A DNA stretch of 13,751 nt, taken from positions 1 to 13,751 of the forward strand of contig DAOWCP010000066.1 of the NCBI GenBank assembly GCA_030639495.1, read 5' to 3'. The notes beneath the pieces are model-generated. The model worked only from the letters and a program-made list of their open reading frames with translations, did not search any database and was not told the origin of the DNA. Source of the stretch: JAGLTN01 sp023135255 (GTDB taxonomy: Bacteria; Planctomycetota; Phycisphaerae; Sedimentisphaerales; Anaerobacaceae). This document shows positions 7,452 through 13,751 of this stretch, one piece after another. The first letter of the stretch is position 1. Each line of letters starts with the position of its first letter. Made by a program: the position numbers and the translations under genes.

Positions 7452-9083
7452 CTATCCACGATACCTGTTGTTTATAGGCATTCTGCGGTCTTTGCCGAAT
7501 GCTTTCGGGGTTATTTTAATTCCAGGCGGCGATTGTCGACGCTTATATTCATTGCGGTCAATAAGTGATGTTATTCTTAATATTTCCTCATCTTCCATGC
7601 CAGCCTCTACTAATTCTTTTCTTGACATATCCTGTTCAATGTAGCCTTTAATAATATTATCGAGCACGTCATATTCAGGCAAACTGTCACTGTCTTTCTG
7701 GTCAGCTCGCAACTCAGCACTTGGTGGTCTTTCTATAACGCTTACAGGGATGAATTCTTTGCCGTGCAGTTCATTGATGAAACCCGACAGTTCATAAACC
7801 ATTGTTTTAGGCACATCTTTTATAACCGCAAATCCCCCAGCCGTATCGCCATAAAGAGTTGAATACCCCACAGCTGTTTCGCTCTTATTGCCCGTAGTAA
7901 GTACAAGGTAGCCGAATTGATTACTCATAGACATCAAAATGCAACCTCTTATTCTTGCCTGGAGGTTCTCAAAAGCGAGCCCTTCATCATCCCATCCTTT
8001 AAGCATTTTCAGCGTGTTATCGAAGGCCTTTAGGATATCTTCGATGGCTATGGTATGGAACGCAAGTTTCATATTCGAAGCGGTTTTTTCTGCGTCGCTT
8101 ATGGTCTCGGCACTGCTGAACCTTGACGGCATTGTTACACCTACCACATTTTCCGCCCCCAGCGCATCAACGGCAATAGCAGCAGTCAAAGATGAATCTA
8201 TCCCGCCGCTAAGACCGATCAAAACTTTACTAAAGCCGTTTTTGCTCAGATAATCTTTTGTACCCAATAGCAGTGCTTTATAAACCGCCTCTATAGGTTC
8301 GAGCTGCATCGGCTCAGGAAAGGCTTTATGAGCTTTTATGTTTTCAACCTTGCCCCTACCGATATCAGCGATTAGAATATCCTCTTCGAAGGCCTTAGCT
8401 TGTGAGATGATACTACCGCTGCTGTCCGCGAACATACTTCTGCCGTCAAAAACAAGCTCATCCTGACCTCCGACAAGGTTACAATACGCAACCGCACAAT
8501 CAAAATGCTTCGCACATTTGCTTAACATTTCCTGCCTCTGATTAATCTTACCGAGATTGAAAGGCGAAGCGGATATGTTTACTATCATGGAGTTTTTAAG
8601 ACTAATTTTCAATTTATCCAGGTGGTCAAATTCCCAGATATCTTCGCAAATCGTCAAAGCGATCTTCATCCCCTTAACATCTATCACTAAAGGATCGCTG
8701 CCTTTTTCAAAATACCTTTTTTCATCGAACACACTGTAATTGGGAAGTATATTTTTATGATAGATATTTTGTATTTGCCCTTTTTCTATTACTGCCAGGC
8801 TATTGAATCTTTTTTCATTTTCCTGCTGAGCAAAACCAACGATAACAACGCCCTTAGAACAGCCTTTCGCAAATCTCTTGACAGCATCGAAGTTATCCTG
8901 CAGGAATTGGGGTCTTAACAGCAAATCTTCCGGAGGATAGCCGCATACGCACAGCTCAGGAAATACTATTACATCCGCGCCGGATTTAACAGCATCATTA
9001 TAAAATTGACGCATAGTGTCAATATTGCCGCTGATGTCACCCACTGAAGCATTAAATTGCGCCAGCGCTACAGTTAAAGCCAT
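7452..9083 (-). CDS. nadE: Glutamine-dependent NAD+ synthetase
   Basis: This 543-residue two-domain cytoplasmic enzyme completes NAD biosynthesis, amidating nicotinate adenine dinucleotide with ATP and ammonia released from glutamine. Residues 1-265 are a nitrilase-type glutaminase domain with the Glu-Lys-Cys triad visible as FPELCVCGYP (Glu43), YHKNILPNYSVFDEKRYF (Lys110) and LTICEDIWE (Cys146). Residues about 270-543 are the NAD synthetase domain with the ATP pyrophosphatase P-loop LIGLSGGIDSS (292-298), TTGNKSE, YGDTAGGFAVIKDVPK and SAELRADQKDSDSLPEYD. The length and domain order are those of the roughly 540-residue bacterial enzymes; the intact glutaminase triad predicts use of glutamine, not only free ammonia. 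AAAGGA lies 8 nt before the ATG. Glutamine synthetase is the next gene upstream (133 bp gap), a functional link through glutamine, though a separate promoter looks likely. Confidence 0.97.
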   Translation of the reverse strand: MALTVALAQFNASVGDISGNIDTMRQFYNDAVKSGADVIVFPELCVCGYPPEDLLLRPQFLQDNFDAVKRFAKGCSKGVVIVGFAQQENEKRFNSLAVIEKGQIQNIYHKNILPNYSVFDEKRYFEKGSDPLVIDVKGMKIALTICEDIWEFDHLDKLKISLKNSMIVNISASPFNLGKINQRQEMLSKCAKHFDCAVAYCNLVGGQDELVFDGRSMFADSSGSIISQAKAFEEDILIADIGRGKVENIKAHKAFPEPMQLEPIEAVYKALLLGTKDYLSKNGFSKVLIGLSGGIDSSLTAAIAVDALGAENVVGVTMPSRFSSAETISDAEKTASNMKLAFHTIAIEDILKAFDNTLKMLKGWDDEGLAFENLQARIRGCILMSMSNQFGYLVLTTGNKSETAVGYSTLYGDTAGGFAVIKDVPKTMVYELSGFINELHGKEFIPVSVIERPPSAELRADQKDSDSLPEYDVLDNIIKGYIEQDMSRKELVEAGMEDEEILRITSLIDRNEYKRRQSPPGIKITPKAFGKDRRMPINNRYRG

Positions 9084-9139
9084 TCTGATATCCTTTACTT
9101 AGCCTTCTTTTTAATGTCAGATAAAGATCAATAGCTAAT

Positions 9140-9168
9140 ATATTATTGTTTTAACCATAAGGTTGCAA
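9140..9168 (-). promoter_or_regulatory. Candidate promoter of nadE
   Basis: On the minus strand TTGCAA (9168-9163) is followed after 17 bp by TAATAT (9145-9140), each matching 4 of 6, about 57 bp before the nadE start. The match is weak; the surrounding AT-rich sequence offers alternatives. Confidence 0.25.
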
Positions 9169-9196
9169 CTTAAATATACAGGCCCTCAAGGGTATA
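9167..9196 (+). repeat. Intergenic modular repeat, copy 2 (probable internal-deletion remnant)
   Basis: AACTTAAA (9167-9174) resembles the start of module C, and GGCCCTCAAGGGTATA (9181-9196) matches the end of module B; the roughly 30 bases between them in full copies are missing. It sits 20 bp past the glnN stop. Assignment rests on a short match. Confidence 0.45.
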
Positions 9197-9216
9197 GTAT
9201 AGGTTATTCAGGCTGA

Positions 9217-11325
9217 TTATCTCAGGAAAAGCATCTCCGCATAAGTCGGCAATGGCCAAATCTCAGCGTCAATAATTTTTTCAAGTTCATCGGCATCGTT
9301 GCGAACTTTGTTCATTGCAGGGATTACTTCCTCATGATATTTTTCTGCTTGTTTGATAATGTCACCCATATTGCTTACTTTTTCGGTCACAGCCTCAAGG
9401 CTTTCAACATTATCGTAAAGAGAATTAACCAGACCACAAACTTTATCAAGCATCTTTTTCTGTGCGTCAACAGCAGAGCCGACATTGGAAATGCTGTTAA
9501 TCGAATCAGCCAGTTTACCTGAATATGTAACTGCCGTCGGCAATATCTGCTTTCTGGTCATATCGAGCATTGTTCTGGCTTCAATGTTAATTGACATGCT
9601 GTAACCTTTCAGAAGGATATCAGTTCTTGCATGCAATTCTGCTCTGGTAAGTACTCGGTGTTTACTGAAGACTTCTACATTTTCTTCGTCCATTATCGTG
9701 CGCAGCGATTCAACCGTAGAGTGTATATTCGGCAAACCTCTTTTTTCAGCTTCTTCTACCCATTCGCCCGAATAATTATCACCATTGAATACTATTCTGC
9801 CATGCTCTTTAGCTATTTTTTGGAGTAATTTTTGTACCGCGGATTTTATGTTTTTAACACCTTCAAGCTCATCTGCTATTTCGCTGAGTATCTCTGCGAC
9901 AATAGTGTTCAATACAAAGTTAGGCCCAGCGGTTGATTGAGTGGACCCTGCCATACGGAATTCAAACCTGTTGCCTGTAAATGCAAATGGAGATGTCCTG
10001 TTGCGGTCAGTGCTGTCTTTAGGCAGTTGGGGCAAAGTAGAGACACCAAGTTTAAGGTCTCCGCCATTTTTCGATGTCTTAGGCTCACCATTTGCCAACT
10101 GGTCAAAAATACCATTCAGCTGATCACCCAAAAAGATTGAAATAATCGCTGGAGGAGCTTCATTAGCGCCGAGGCGATGCTCATTACCGGCATTGGCAAC
10201 TGATGCGCGAAGAAGCTTGGAATATTTGTCAACTGCTTTAACAACCGCACAAAGTATAACAAGAAATACCATGTTGTCGTGAGGAGTTTTGCCTGGTTCA
10301 AGCAGGTTAATACCATCATCTGTTACCATTGACCAGTTATTGTGCTTGCCTGAGCCATTCACACCCGCAAACGGTTTTTCATGCAGCAGACATACAAAGT
10401 CGTGTCTCAATGCAACCTTCTGCAGTGTTTCCATTGTAAGTTGGTTGTGGTCAGTGGCAATGTTAACTGTCGCAAATACCGGAGCCAATTCATATTGACC
10501 TGGTGATACTTCGTTATGCTGTGTTTTTGCCGAAACACCAAGCTTCCAGAGCTCTTTATTTACTTCATTCATGTAAGAAGCTACTCTTTCATGGATGGTT
10601 CCAAAATAGTGGTCATCCTGTTCCTGACCTCTCGGAGATGGTGCGCCGAATAAAGTTCTGCCTGTAAGGACAAGGTCTAATCTTTTTTCTGCTAACTTGC
10701 GGTCAACAAGAAAGTATTCCTGCTCAGCGCCAAGAGTTGCTCCGACTCTGGAAGATGTGTTGTTGCCCAAAGTTTTGAGAACTCGCATTGCCTGCTTATT
10801 AAGTGCATCCATCGAGCGAAGCAGGGGAGTCTTCTTGTCAAGTGCCTGCCCTATGTATGAGCAGAACGCCGACGGTATATAAAGAGTTATGTTATTGCCG
10901 TTACTCTTTATAAACACTGGCGACGTACAGTCCCATGCTGTATAGCCCCTTGCTTCAAACATAGCCCTTAGTCCGCCGGAAGGGAAAGAAGACGCATCAG
11001 GCTCACCTTGGATAAGCTCTTTCCCGCTGAATTCCATCATCGATCTTCCATCGGAGGTAGGGGAGATAAAAGAATCATGTTTTTCTGCTGTAAGACCTGT
11101 CATAGGTTGGAACCAGTGGCAAAAATGCGTAGCACCTTTTTCAATGGCCCAGTCTTTCATTGCGTTGGCCAAAACATTAGCGATTTCAGGCTCAAGACCC
11201 TGCATACCGTCAATAGTCTTCTTCAAGGACTTAAAGATTATCTTTGGAAGCCTTTCTCGCATTACAGCTTCGTTGAATACATTCGAACCGAACAGGCTTG
11301 TAATTGATTCAAAAGATTGGCTCAT
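9217..11325 (-). CDS. glnN: Glutamine synthetase type III
   Basis: This 702-residue cytoplasmic enzyme makes glutamine from glutamate, ammonia and ATP, the entry point of nitrogen assimilation. It is the GSIII type: the N-terminal LFGSNVFNEAVMRERLPK block is diagnostic, and the catalytic domain shows GAEQEYFLVDR (metal/glutamate site, about 199), HNEVSPGQYE (about 270), NGSGKHNNWS (about 323) and NEHRLGANEAPPAI (about 381). The long helical C-terminal extension is typical; family members are about 700-730 residues. I choose ATG 11325 because AGGAGA lies 8 nt upstream; ATG 11343, six codons earlier in frame, has no good ribosome binding site and contains that AGGAGA in its own coding sequence. 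The upstream region carries a duplicated repeat module that may hold or disturb its promoter. It is followed by nadE. The identification is certain, the start probable. Confidence 0.96.
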   Translation of the reverse strand: MSQSFESITSLFGSNVFNEAVMRERLPKIIFKSLKKTIDGMQGLEPEIANVLANAMKDWAIEKGATHFCHWFQPMTGLTAEKHDSFISPTSDGRSMMEFSGKELIQGEPDASSFPSGGLRAMFEARGYTAWDCTSPVFIKSNGNNITLYIPSAFCSYIGQALDKKTPLLRSMDALNKQAMRVLKTLGNNTSSRVGATLGAEQEYFLVDRKLAEKRLDLVLTGRTLFGAPSPRGQEQDDHYFGTIHERVASYMNEVNKELWKLGVSAKTQHNEVSPGQYELAPVFATVNIATDHNQLTMETLQKVALRHDFVCLLHEKPFAGVNGSGKHNNWSMVTDDGINLLEPGKTPHDNMVFLVILCAVVKAVDKYSKLLRASVANAGNEHRLGANEAPPAIISIFLGDQLNGIFDQLANGEPKTSKNGGDLKLGVSTLPQLPKDSTDRNRTSPFAFTGNRFEFRMAGSTQSTAGPNFVLNTIVAEILSEIADELEGVKNIKSAVQKLLQKIAKEHGRIVFNGDNYSGEWVEEAEKRGLPNIHSTVESLRTIMDEENVEVFSKHRVLTRAELHARTDILLKGYSMSINIEARTMLDMTRKQILPTAVTYSGKLADSINSISNVGSAVDAQKKMLDKVCGLVNSLYDNVESLEAVTEKVSNMGDIIKQAEKYHEEVIPAMNKVRNDADELEKIIDAEIWPLPTYAEMLFLR

Positions 11326-11359
11326 TTCTGCTTTCTCCTGCATTTTTACTTTCGGTTAA

Positions 11360-11465
11360 TATACTGATTCCAATTTAATTTTCGCTATCGCGGCTCTCTG
11401 TGTCCAGTTTGTCCGCGGGTAAATATACTGATCCAAATCGAATTTTACCGCTTATCCGCGGGTAA
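11360..11465 (+). repeat. Tandem copies of repeat module A just upstream of glnN
   Basis: Two 23-bp copies (11360-11382 and 11424-11446) begin TATACTGAT and end AATTTT, 64 bp apart, each followed by a TCCGCGGGTAA motif (11412-11422 and 11455-11465). A third copy of the 23-mer is in copy 1 at 7382. The nearer copy ends only 35 bp from the glnN start, so these modules must overlap its promoter or leader. Read towards glnN, each copy contains CAGTATAT or similar, which could supply a -10 box. Confidence 0.7.
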
Positions 11466-11466
11466 C

Positions 11467-11527
11467 TAACTTAAAAATAACAAGTTACGGCTTTATTCGC
11501 GAACATTTACTACCCTTATAGGGTATA
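11467..11527 (+). repeat. Intergenic modular repeat, copy 3 (modules C and B)
   Basis: This 61-bp unit aligns without gaps to 13351-13411 with 7 mismatches. Module C is a possible hairpin, TAACTT (11467-11472) pairing with AAGTTA (11482-11487); the rest is module B ending AGGGTATA. It follows directly on the tandem module A pair, giving the longest version of the element in the window. Confidence 0.75.
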
Positions 11528-11528
11528 A

Positions 11529-11777
11529 ACTATATCTTAATACCAATTTCTTTAGCCGATACCGGTTATCAGCTTCACAAGTTTTAACTTTAATAAGCAA
11601 TAGCTGTGCCAGTTATTAAATTTCTTTATATTTGTTCTTAAGACTATGTCAATAAAGGCTTTAAGTGTTTCTGCTATTAACTTGCCACGGAATCTTAATC
11701 CACTTTTTTGTAGATTTTTACCAGTATTGCCTACAATTATGTATAAGGCAGTATTTTTTATTCTGTGGCTGGTTTTG
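11529..11777 (-). other. Spacer without a recognisable gene (between sulfatase and the glnN-side repeats)
   Basis: This AT-rich 249-bp stretch lies downstream of the sulfatase stop. The only open frame (79 codons, 11791-11552 on the minus strand) starts with TTG inside the sulfatase 3' end, has no ribosome binding site and has a composition I cannot match to any family. No clear terminator for the sulfatase was found. It may be decayed sequence. Confidence 0.5.
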
Positions 11778-13172
11778 TTAGAGACTGGCAAGCCATTGGG
11801 TATGGAGATTCGATAAATGACTTACTTTTTTCGGATGCTTTGATGCCAGGTTTTTCGTCTCCGAAGGATCCACCGCCATATTGCTTAAGAACAGACCATT
11901 CTGGCTGACTAACTTCCAATCTCCTTCACGCACTGCCCATTTTTTGGTGGTTTTATTTTTCCATTGCCAATGAAGTATCTTATGAGGCGTCGGAGCTTTT
12001 GAAGATTTCAGAATTGGAAGAATATTCTTACCATCAAGACTAAGGCCAGGCAGCTTAATGTCGCAAATAGCAGCGCAGGTGCTAAGCCAATCCATACTGG
12101 TAGCAACCTGGTCACGAGTTTGGTTTTCAGGAATCACACCCGGCAGGCTAACAATACAAGGGACACGAATTCCGCCTTCCCAGACTTCGAATTTGTTTCC
12201 ACGAAAGATACCCGAGCTGCCACCGCCGCCATTGGCACGGGCTTCTGTGGAATAGCCATGATCCGATTGAAAGATAACCAGCGTATCCTCAGTCAGGTTC
12301 AGCTGTCTGACTTTGTCCAGTATCTGACCGATCTTATCATCCATGGTCGACAAAAATGCGGCATAAGACAACCGTGGCATAGTCATCCCTTTGGTCTTAT
12401 ATATATGCTTCCATTCCTCGGAGCCCTGTTCAGGGTAATGCGGAACATTAAAAGGCACATATACAAAAAATGGCTTATCCTTATTTTCCTCTATAAAGCG
12501 GTTTGTTTCGCGTACCATTATATCCGGAAAAAAAGTACCTTCTTCGTGCAAGCGTTCTTTTCCTCGCCACAAATCATGACCATTTGCATTTGGCCCAGAG
12601 CCACCATCGTTACAACCACAAACCAGCTTACCCTCAAAATCGTAACCTGAGTGTGTGTAGTTATCGAAGCATCCGCCGCGAAATCCGACAAATTCATCGA
12701 AACCTTTACTCAATGGGCCTTGATCTATAGCATCGCCGACGTGCCATTTCCCGAAAATCCCGGTACGATAACCTGCTTGCTTAAATACGTCAGCAATCGT
12801 AATCTCGTTTGACTTAAGCGATTTGAAATTATCGCCGGCACCATTACGCAAAGGGTAGCGTCCCGTAAGCAATGCACCTCTTGACGGTGTACATACTGCT
12901 GCGGGAACATAAAATTGTGTAAATCGAACACCACGCCGGGCCAAAGCGTCAATATTGGGTGTATAAAGGTCATCGGCCCCATAACAGTTCGCATCCACAG
13001 TTCCCTGGTCATCGGACAGTATTAAAATAACGTTAGGGCGCCTTTTGCCCTTTTTGAAATGCGATGCCGCCAATGCATCCTCATTTAGCAAAGAGGCTGT
13101 GCCGGCGCAGGCGGCAGTTACTCCTATCAAACGTTTCAAAAACGCACGCCGGCCGATTGTCGTTTCGCTCAT
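11778..13172 (-). CDS. Tat-exported sulfatase (arylsulfatase family S1)
   Basis: This 464-residue enzyme would hydrolyse sulfate esters, probably of a polysaccharide, outside the cytoplasm. Residues 1-35 are a twin-arginine signal (GRRAFLKRLIGVTAACAG...ALA). The sulfatase core starts at NVILILSDDQG (Asp54 and Asp55 bind Ca2+), continues with PNIDALARRGVRFTQFY, and contains the formylglycine site CTPSRGALLTGRYP with Cys94, which needs a maturase for activation. Later come FGKWHVG, the HYP segment, and VIFQSDHGYS with the second metal-binding Asp/His pair. Cys-type CxPSR allows either FGE or anaerobic maturase; neither gene is in the window. Start 13172 has GGAG 10 nt upstream and gives a proper Tat leader; the 13211 Met, 13 codons earlier, does not. 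The substrate is not predictable. The gene lies between two direct repeat copies and 248 bp downstream of a sigma factor gene. Confidence 0.95.
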   Translation of the reverse strand: MSETTIGRRAFLKRLIGVTAACAGTASLLNEDALAASHFKKGKRRPNVILILSDDQGTVDANCYGADDLYTPNIDALARRGVRFTQFYVPAAVCTPSRGALLTGRYPLRNGAGDNFKSLKSNEITIADVFKQAGYRTGIFGKWHVGDAIDQGPLSKGFDEFVGFRGGCFDNYTHSGYDFEGKLVCGCNDGGSGPNANGHDLWRGKERLHEEGTFFPDIMVRETNRFIEENKDKPFFVYVPFNVPHYPEQGSEEWKHIYKTKGMTMPRLSYAAFLSTMDDKIGQILDKVRQLNLTEDTLVIFQSDHGYSTEARANGGGGSSGIFRGNKFEVWEGGIRVPCIVSLPGVIPENQTRDQVATSMDWLSTCAAICDIKLPGLSLDGKNILPILKSSKAPTPHKILHWQWKNKTTKKWAVREGDWKLVSQNGLFLSNMAVDPSETKNLASKHPKKVSHLSNLHTQWLASL

Positions 13173-13271
13173 AATTGAATCTCCAAAAAACATCCATTTG
13201 AAAACTGACAACTAGCGCCTGGAAAACCCCGTATTTTTCAATCAAAGACTACCTTGCGCCTGATGAACAGT

Positions 13272-13301
13272 ATTGTACATTAAAGGATTATACGTTGTCA
13301 A
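13272..13301 (-). promoter_or_regulatory. Sigma-70-type promoter of the sulfatase gene
   Basis: On the minus strand TTGACA (13301-13296, 6 of 6) is followed after 18 bp by TACAAT (13277-13272, 5 of 6). It predicts a start near 13265 and a leader of about 93 nt. This is the best promoter in the window and suggests the sulfatase is transcribed by the housekeeping sigma factor, independently of the sigma gene upstream. Confidence 0.6.
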
Positions 13302-13349
13302 AAGAAAGAATAGCTCAACTGGAAAAGTTTCATCGTTCCCTGCGTGTAG

Positions 13350-13412
13350 ATAACTTAAAAATAACAAGTTATGGCTTTATTCGCGGACATTTCTTGCCCT
13401 TCAAGGGTATAC
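13350..13412 (+). repeat. Intergenic modular repeat, copy 4 (modules C and B)
   Basis: ATAACTT (13350-13356) can pair with AAGTTAT (13366-13372), one pair longer than in copy 3; module B follows (13376-13411) with CGCGGACATTTCTTG and CCCTTCAAGGGTATA. It ends 9 bp past the stop of the sigma factor gene, the same placement as copy 1 at nadE. Confidence 0.75.
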
Positions 13413-13420
13413 ATCAGGTA

Positions 13421-13751
13421 TTAAGCACTAACTGCCTCTCGCAGTTTTTTCAGTCCTACGCAAAGATAACGTGAGAGACTTCTTTTGTTTATGTTCATTG
13501 CTTTTGCGGCTTCGGTAATGGTCAGGTCATAGTGGTATCGCTGAAGGACTGCCATTGCCTCTCGGCGGGGCAGATGGTTGTCTATCAGGCTAAAAACTTT
13601 CCGTATTTCATCGTGTTTAAGAGCCGTCTTTTGTGGGTTATTATACACCCTGTTATTCATTTTTATCTGAGCATATCTTGTTATCCTGGCTTTATAATTT
13701 CTTTTTTTTGTCGCAGCATCGAGGACATCATTTCGCACGGCCCGGTAAATA
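13421..13751 (-). CDS. ECF-type RNA polymerase sigma factor, C-terminal part (5' end outside window)
   Basis: The last 109 codons of a sigma-70-family factor are visible. The N-terminal visible segment IYRAVRNDVLDAATKKRN resembles the end of region 2 (the -10 recognition helix and following linker). After a short linker, KVFSLIDNHLPRREAMAVLQRYHYDLTITEAAKAMNINKRSLSRYLCVGLKKLREAV is region 4 with its helix-turn-helix that reads the -35 box. The frame stays open to the window edge, so GTG 13738 is internal, not the start. No anti-sigma gene follows; the next gene downstream is the sulfatase, beyond repeat copy 4. Small region 2 plus region 4 factors of this kind are very numerous in planctomycetes. 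Its target promoters cannot be inferred. Confidence 0.85.
   Translation of the reverse strand, partial: IYRAVRNDVLDAATKKRNYKARITRYAQIKMNNRVYNNPQKTALKHDEIRKVFSLIDNHLPRREAMAVLQRYHYDLTITEAAKAMNINKRSLSRYLCVGLKKLREAVSA

Noticed and set aside
11326..11343. Upstream ATG start for glutamine synthetase III
   Set aside because: The AGGAGA ribosome binding site lies inside these six codons, at the right distance for the ATG at 11325.
11552..11791. 79-codon minus-strand open frame downstream of the sulfatase
   Set aside because: It starts at TTG inside the end of the sulfatase gene, has no ribosome binding site and matches no family I recognise. Treated as part of the unexplained spacer.
13173..13211. 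Upstream ATG start for the sulfatase
   Set aside because: It would place 13 residues before the Tat signal and would lie before the GGAG that serves the ATG at 13172.
13396..13411. CCCTTCAAGGG palindrome in module B as a transcription terminator
   Set aside because: The stem would need a one-base loop or shrink to three pairs, and no U tract follows on either strand.
7382..13412. CRISPR array or complete insertion sequence as explanation for the repeats
   Set aside because: Copies are kilobases apart, differ in module content, have no regular spacers and have no transposase gene or terminal inverted repeats nearby.

Overview
The window looks like a planctomycete chromosome, probably class Phycisphaerae (Sedimentisphaerales/MSBL9-like). 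This is an inference from gene content: a huge secreted peptidase ending in the degenerate dockerin-like tail common in that group, a Tat-exported sulfatase, a short ECF-type sigma factor, a type III glutamine synthetase and modest GC content. No plasmid, phage or complete insertion sequence is visible.

Layout. Positions 1-5767 are mainly plus-strand: the 3' part of chorismate synthase (aroC) with its terminator, then a minus-strand tRNA-Cys(GCA), then a two-gene secreted unit made of a small coiled-coil protein (972-1418) and a 1438-residue gingipain-like C25 peptidase (1451-5767). A strong hairpin terminator at 5802-5834 separates this from an all-minus block. Read in the direction of transcription, that block runs: C-terminal half of an ECF-type sigma factor (cut by the window end), sulfatase, an unexplained spacer, glutamine synthetase III (glnN), glutamine-dependent NAD synthetase (nadE), OmpA-like lipoprotein, and nucleoside diphosphate kinase (ndk).

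How the genes relate. Most of the minus block is housekeeping: nitrogen assimilation, glutamine-fed NAD synthesis, nucleotide balancing and envelope anchoring. Intergenic gaps and predicted promoters suggest mostly separate transcription units, with ompA-like and ndk (75 bp gap) possibly cotranscribed. The sulfatase has its own good sigma-70-type promoter (TTGACA, 18 bp spacer, TACAAT), although it sits just downstream of the sigma factor. The C25 peptidase and sulfatase are the accessory, exported degradative functions.

Most unusual content. (1) The C25 peptidase carries three Ig-like 'NGGE-W' repeats and a dockerin-like C-terminus where Bacteroidota gingipains carry a type IX secretion signal; it is preceded by a small exported coiled-coil partner of unknown function. 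(2) A family of short modular intergenic repeats occurs at four places in the minus block, all in the same orientation and mostly just beyond gene 3' ends. Two 61-bp copies (about 88 percent identical) directly flank the sulfatase region, and another module is duplicated immediately upstream of glnN. I see no CRISPR array, riboswitch or defence system.
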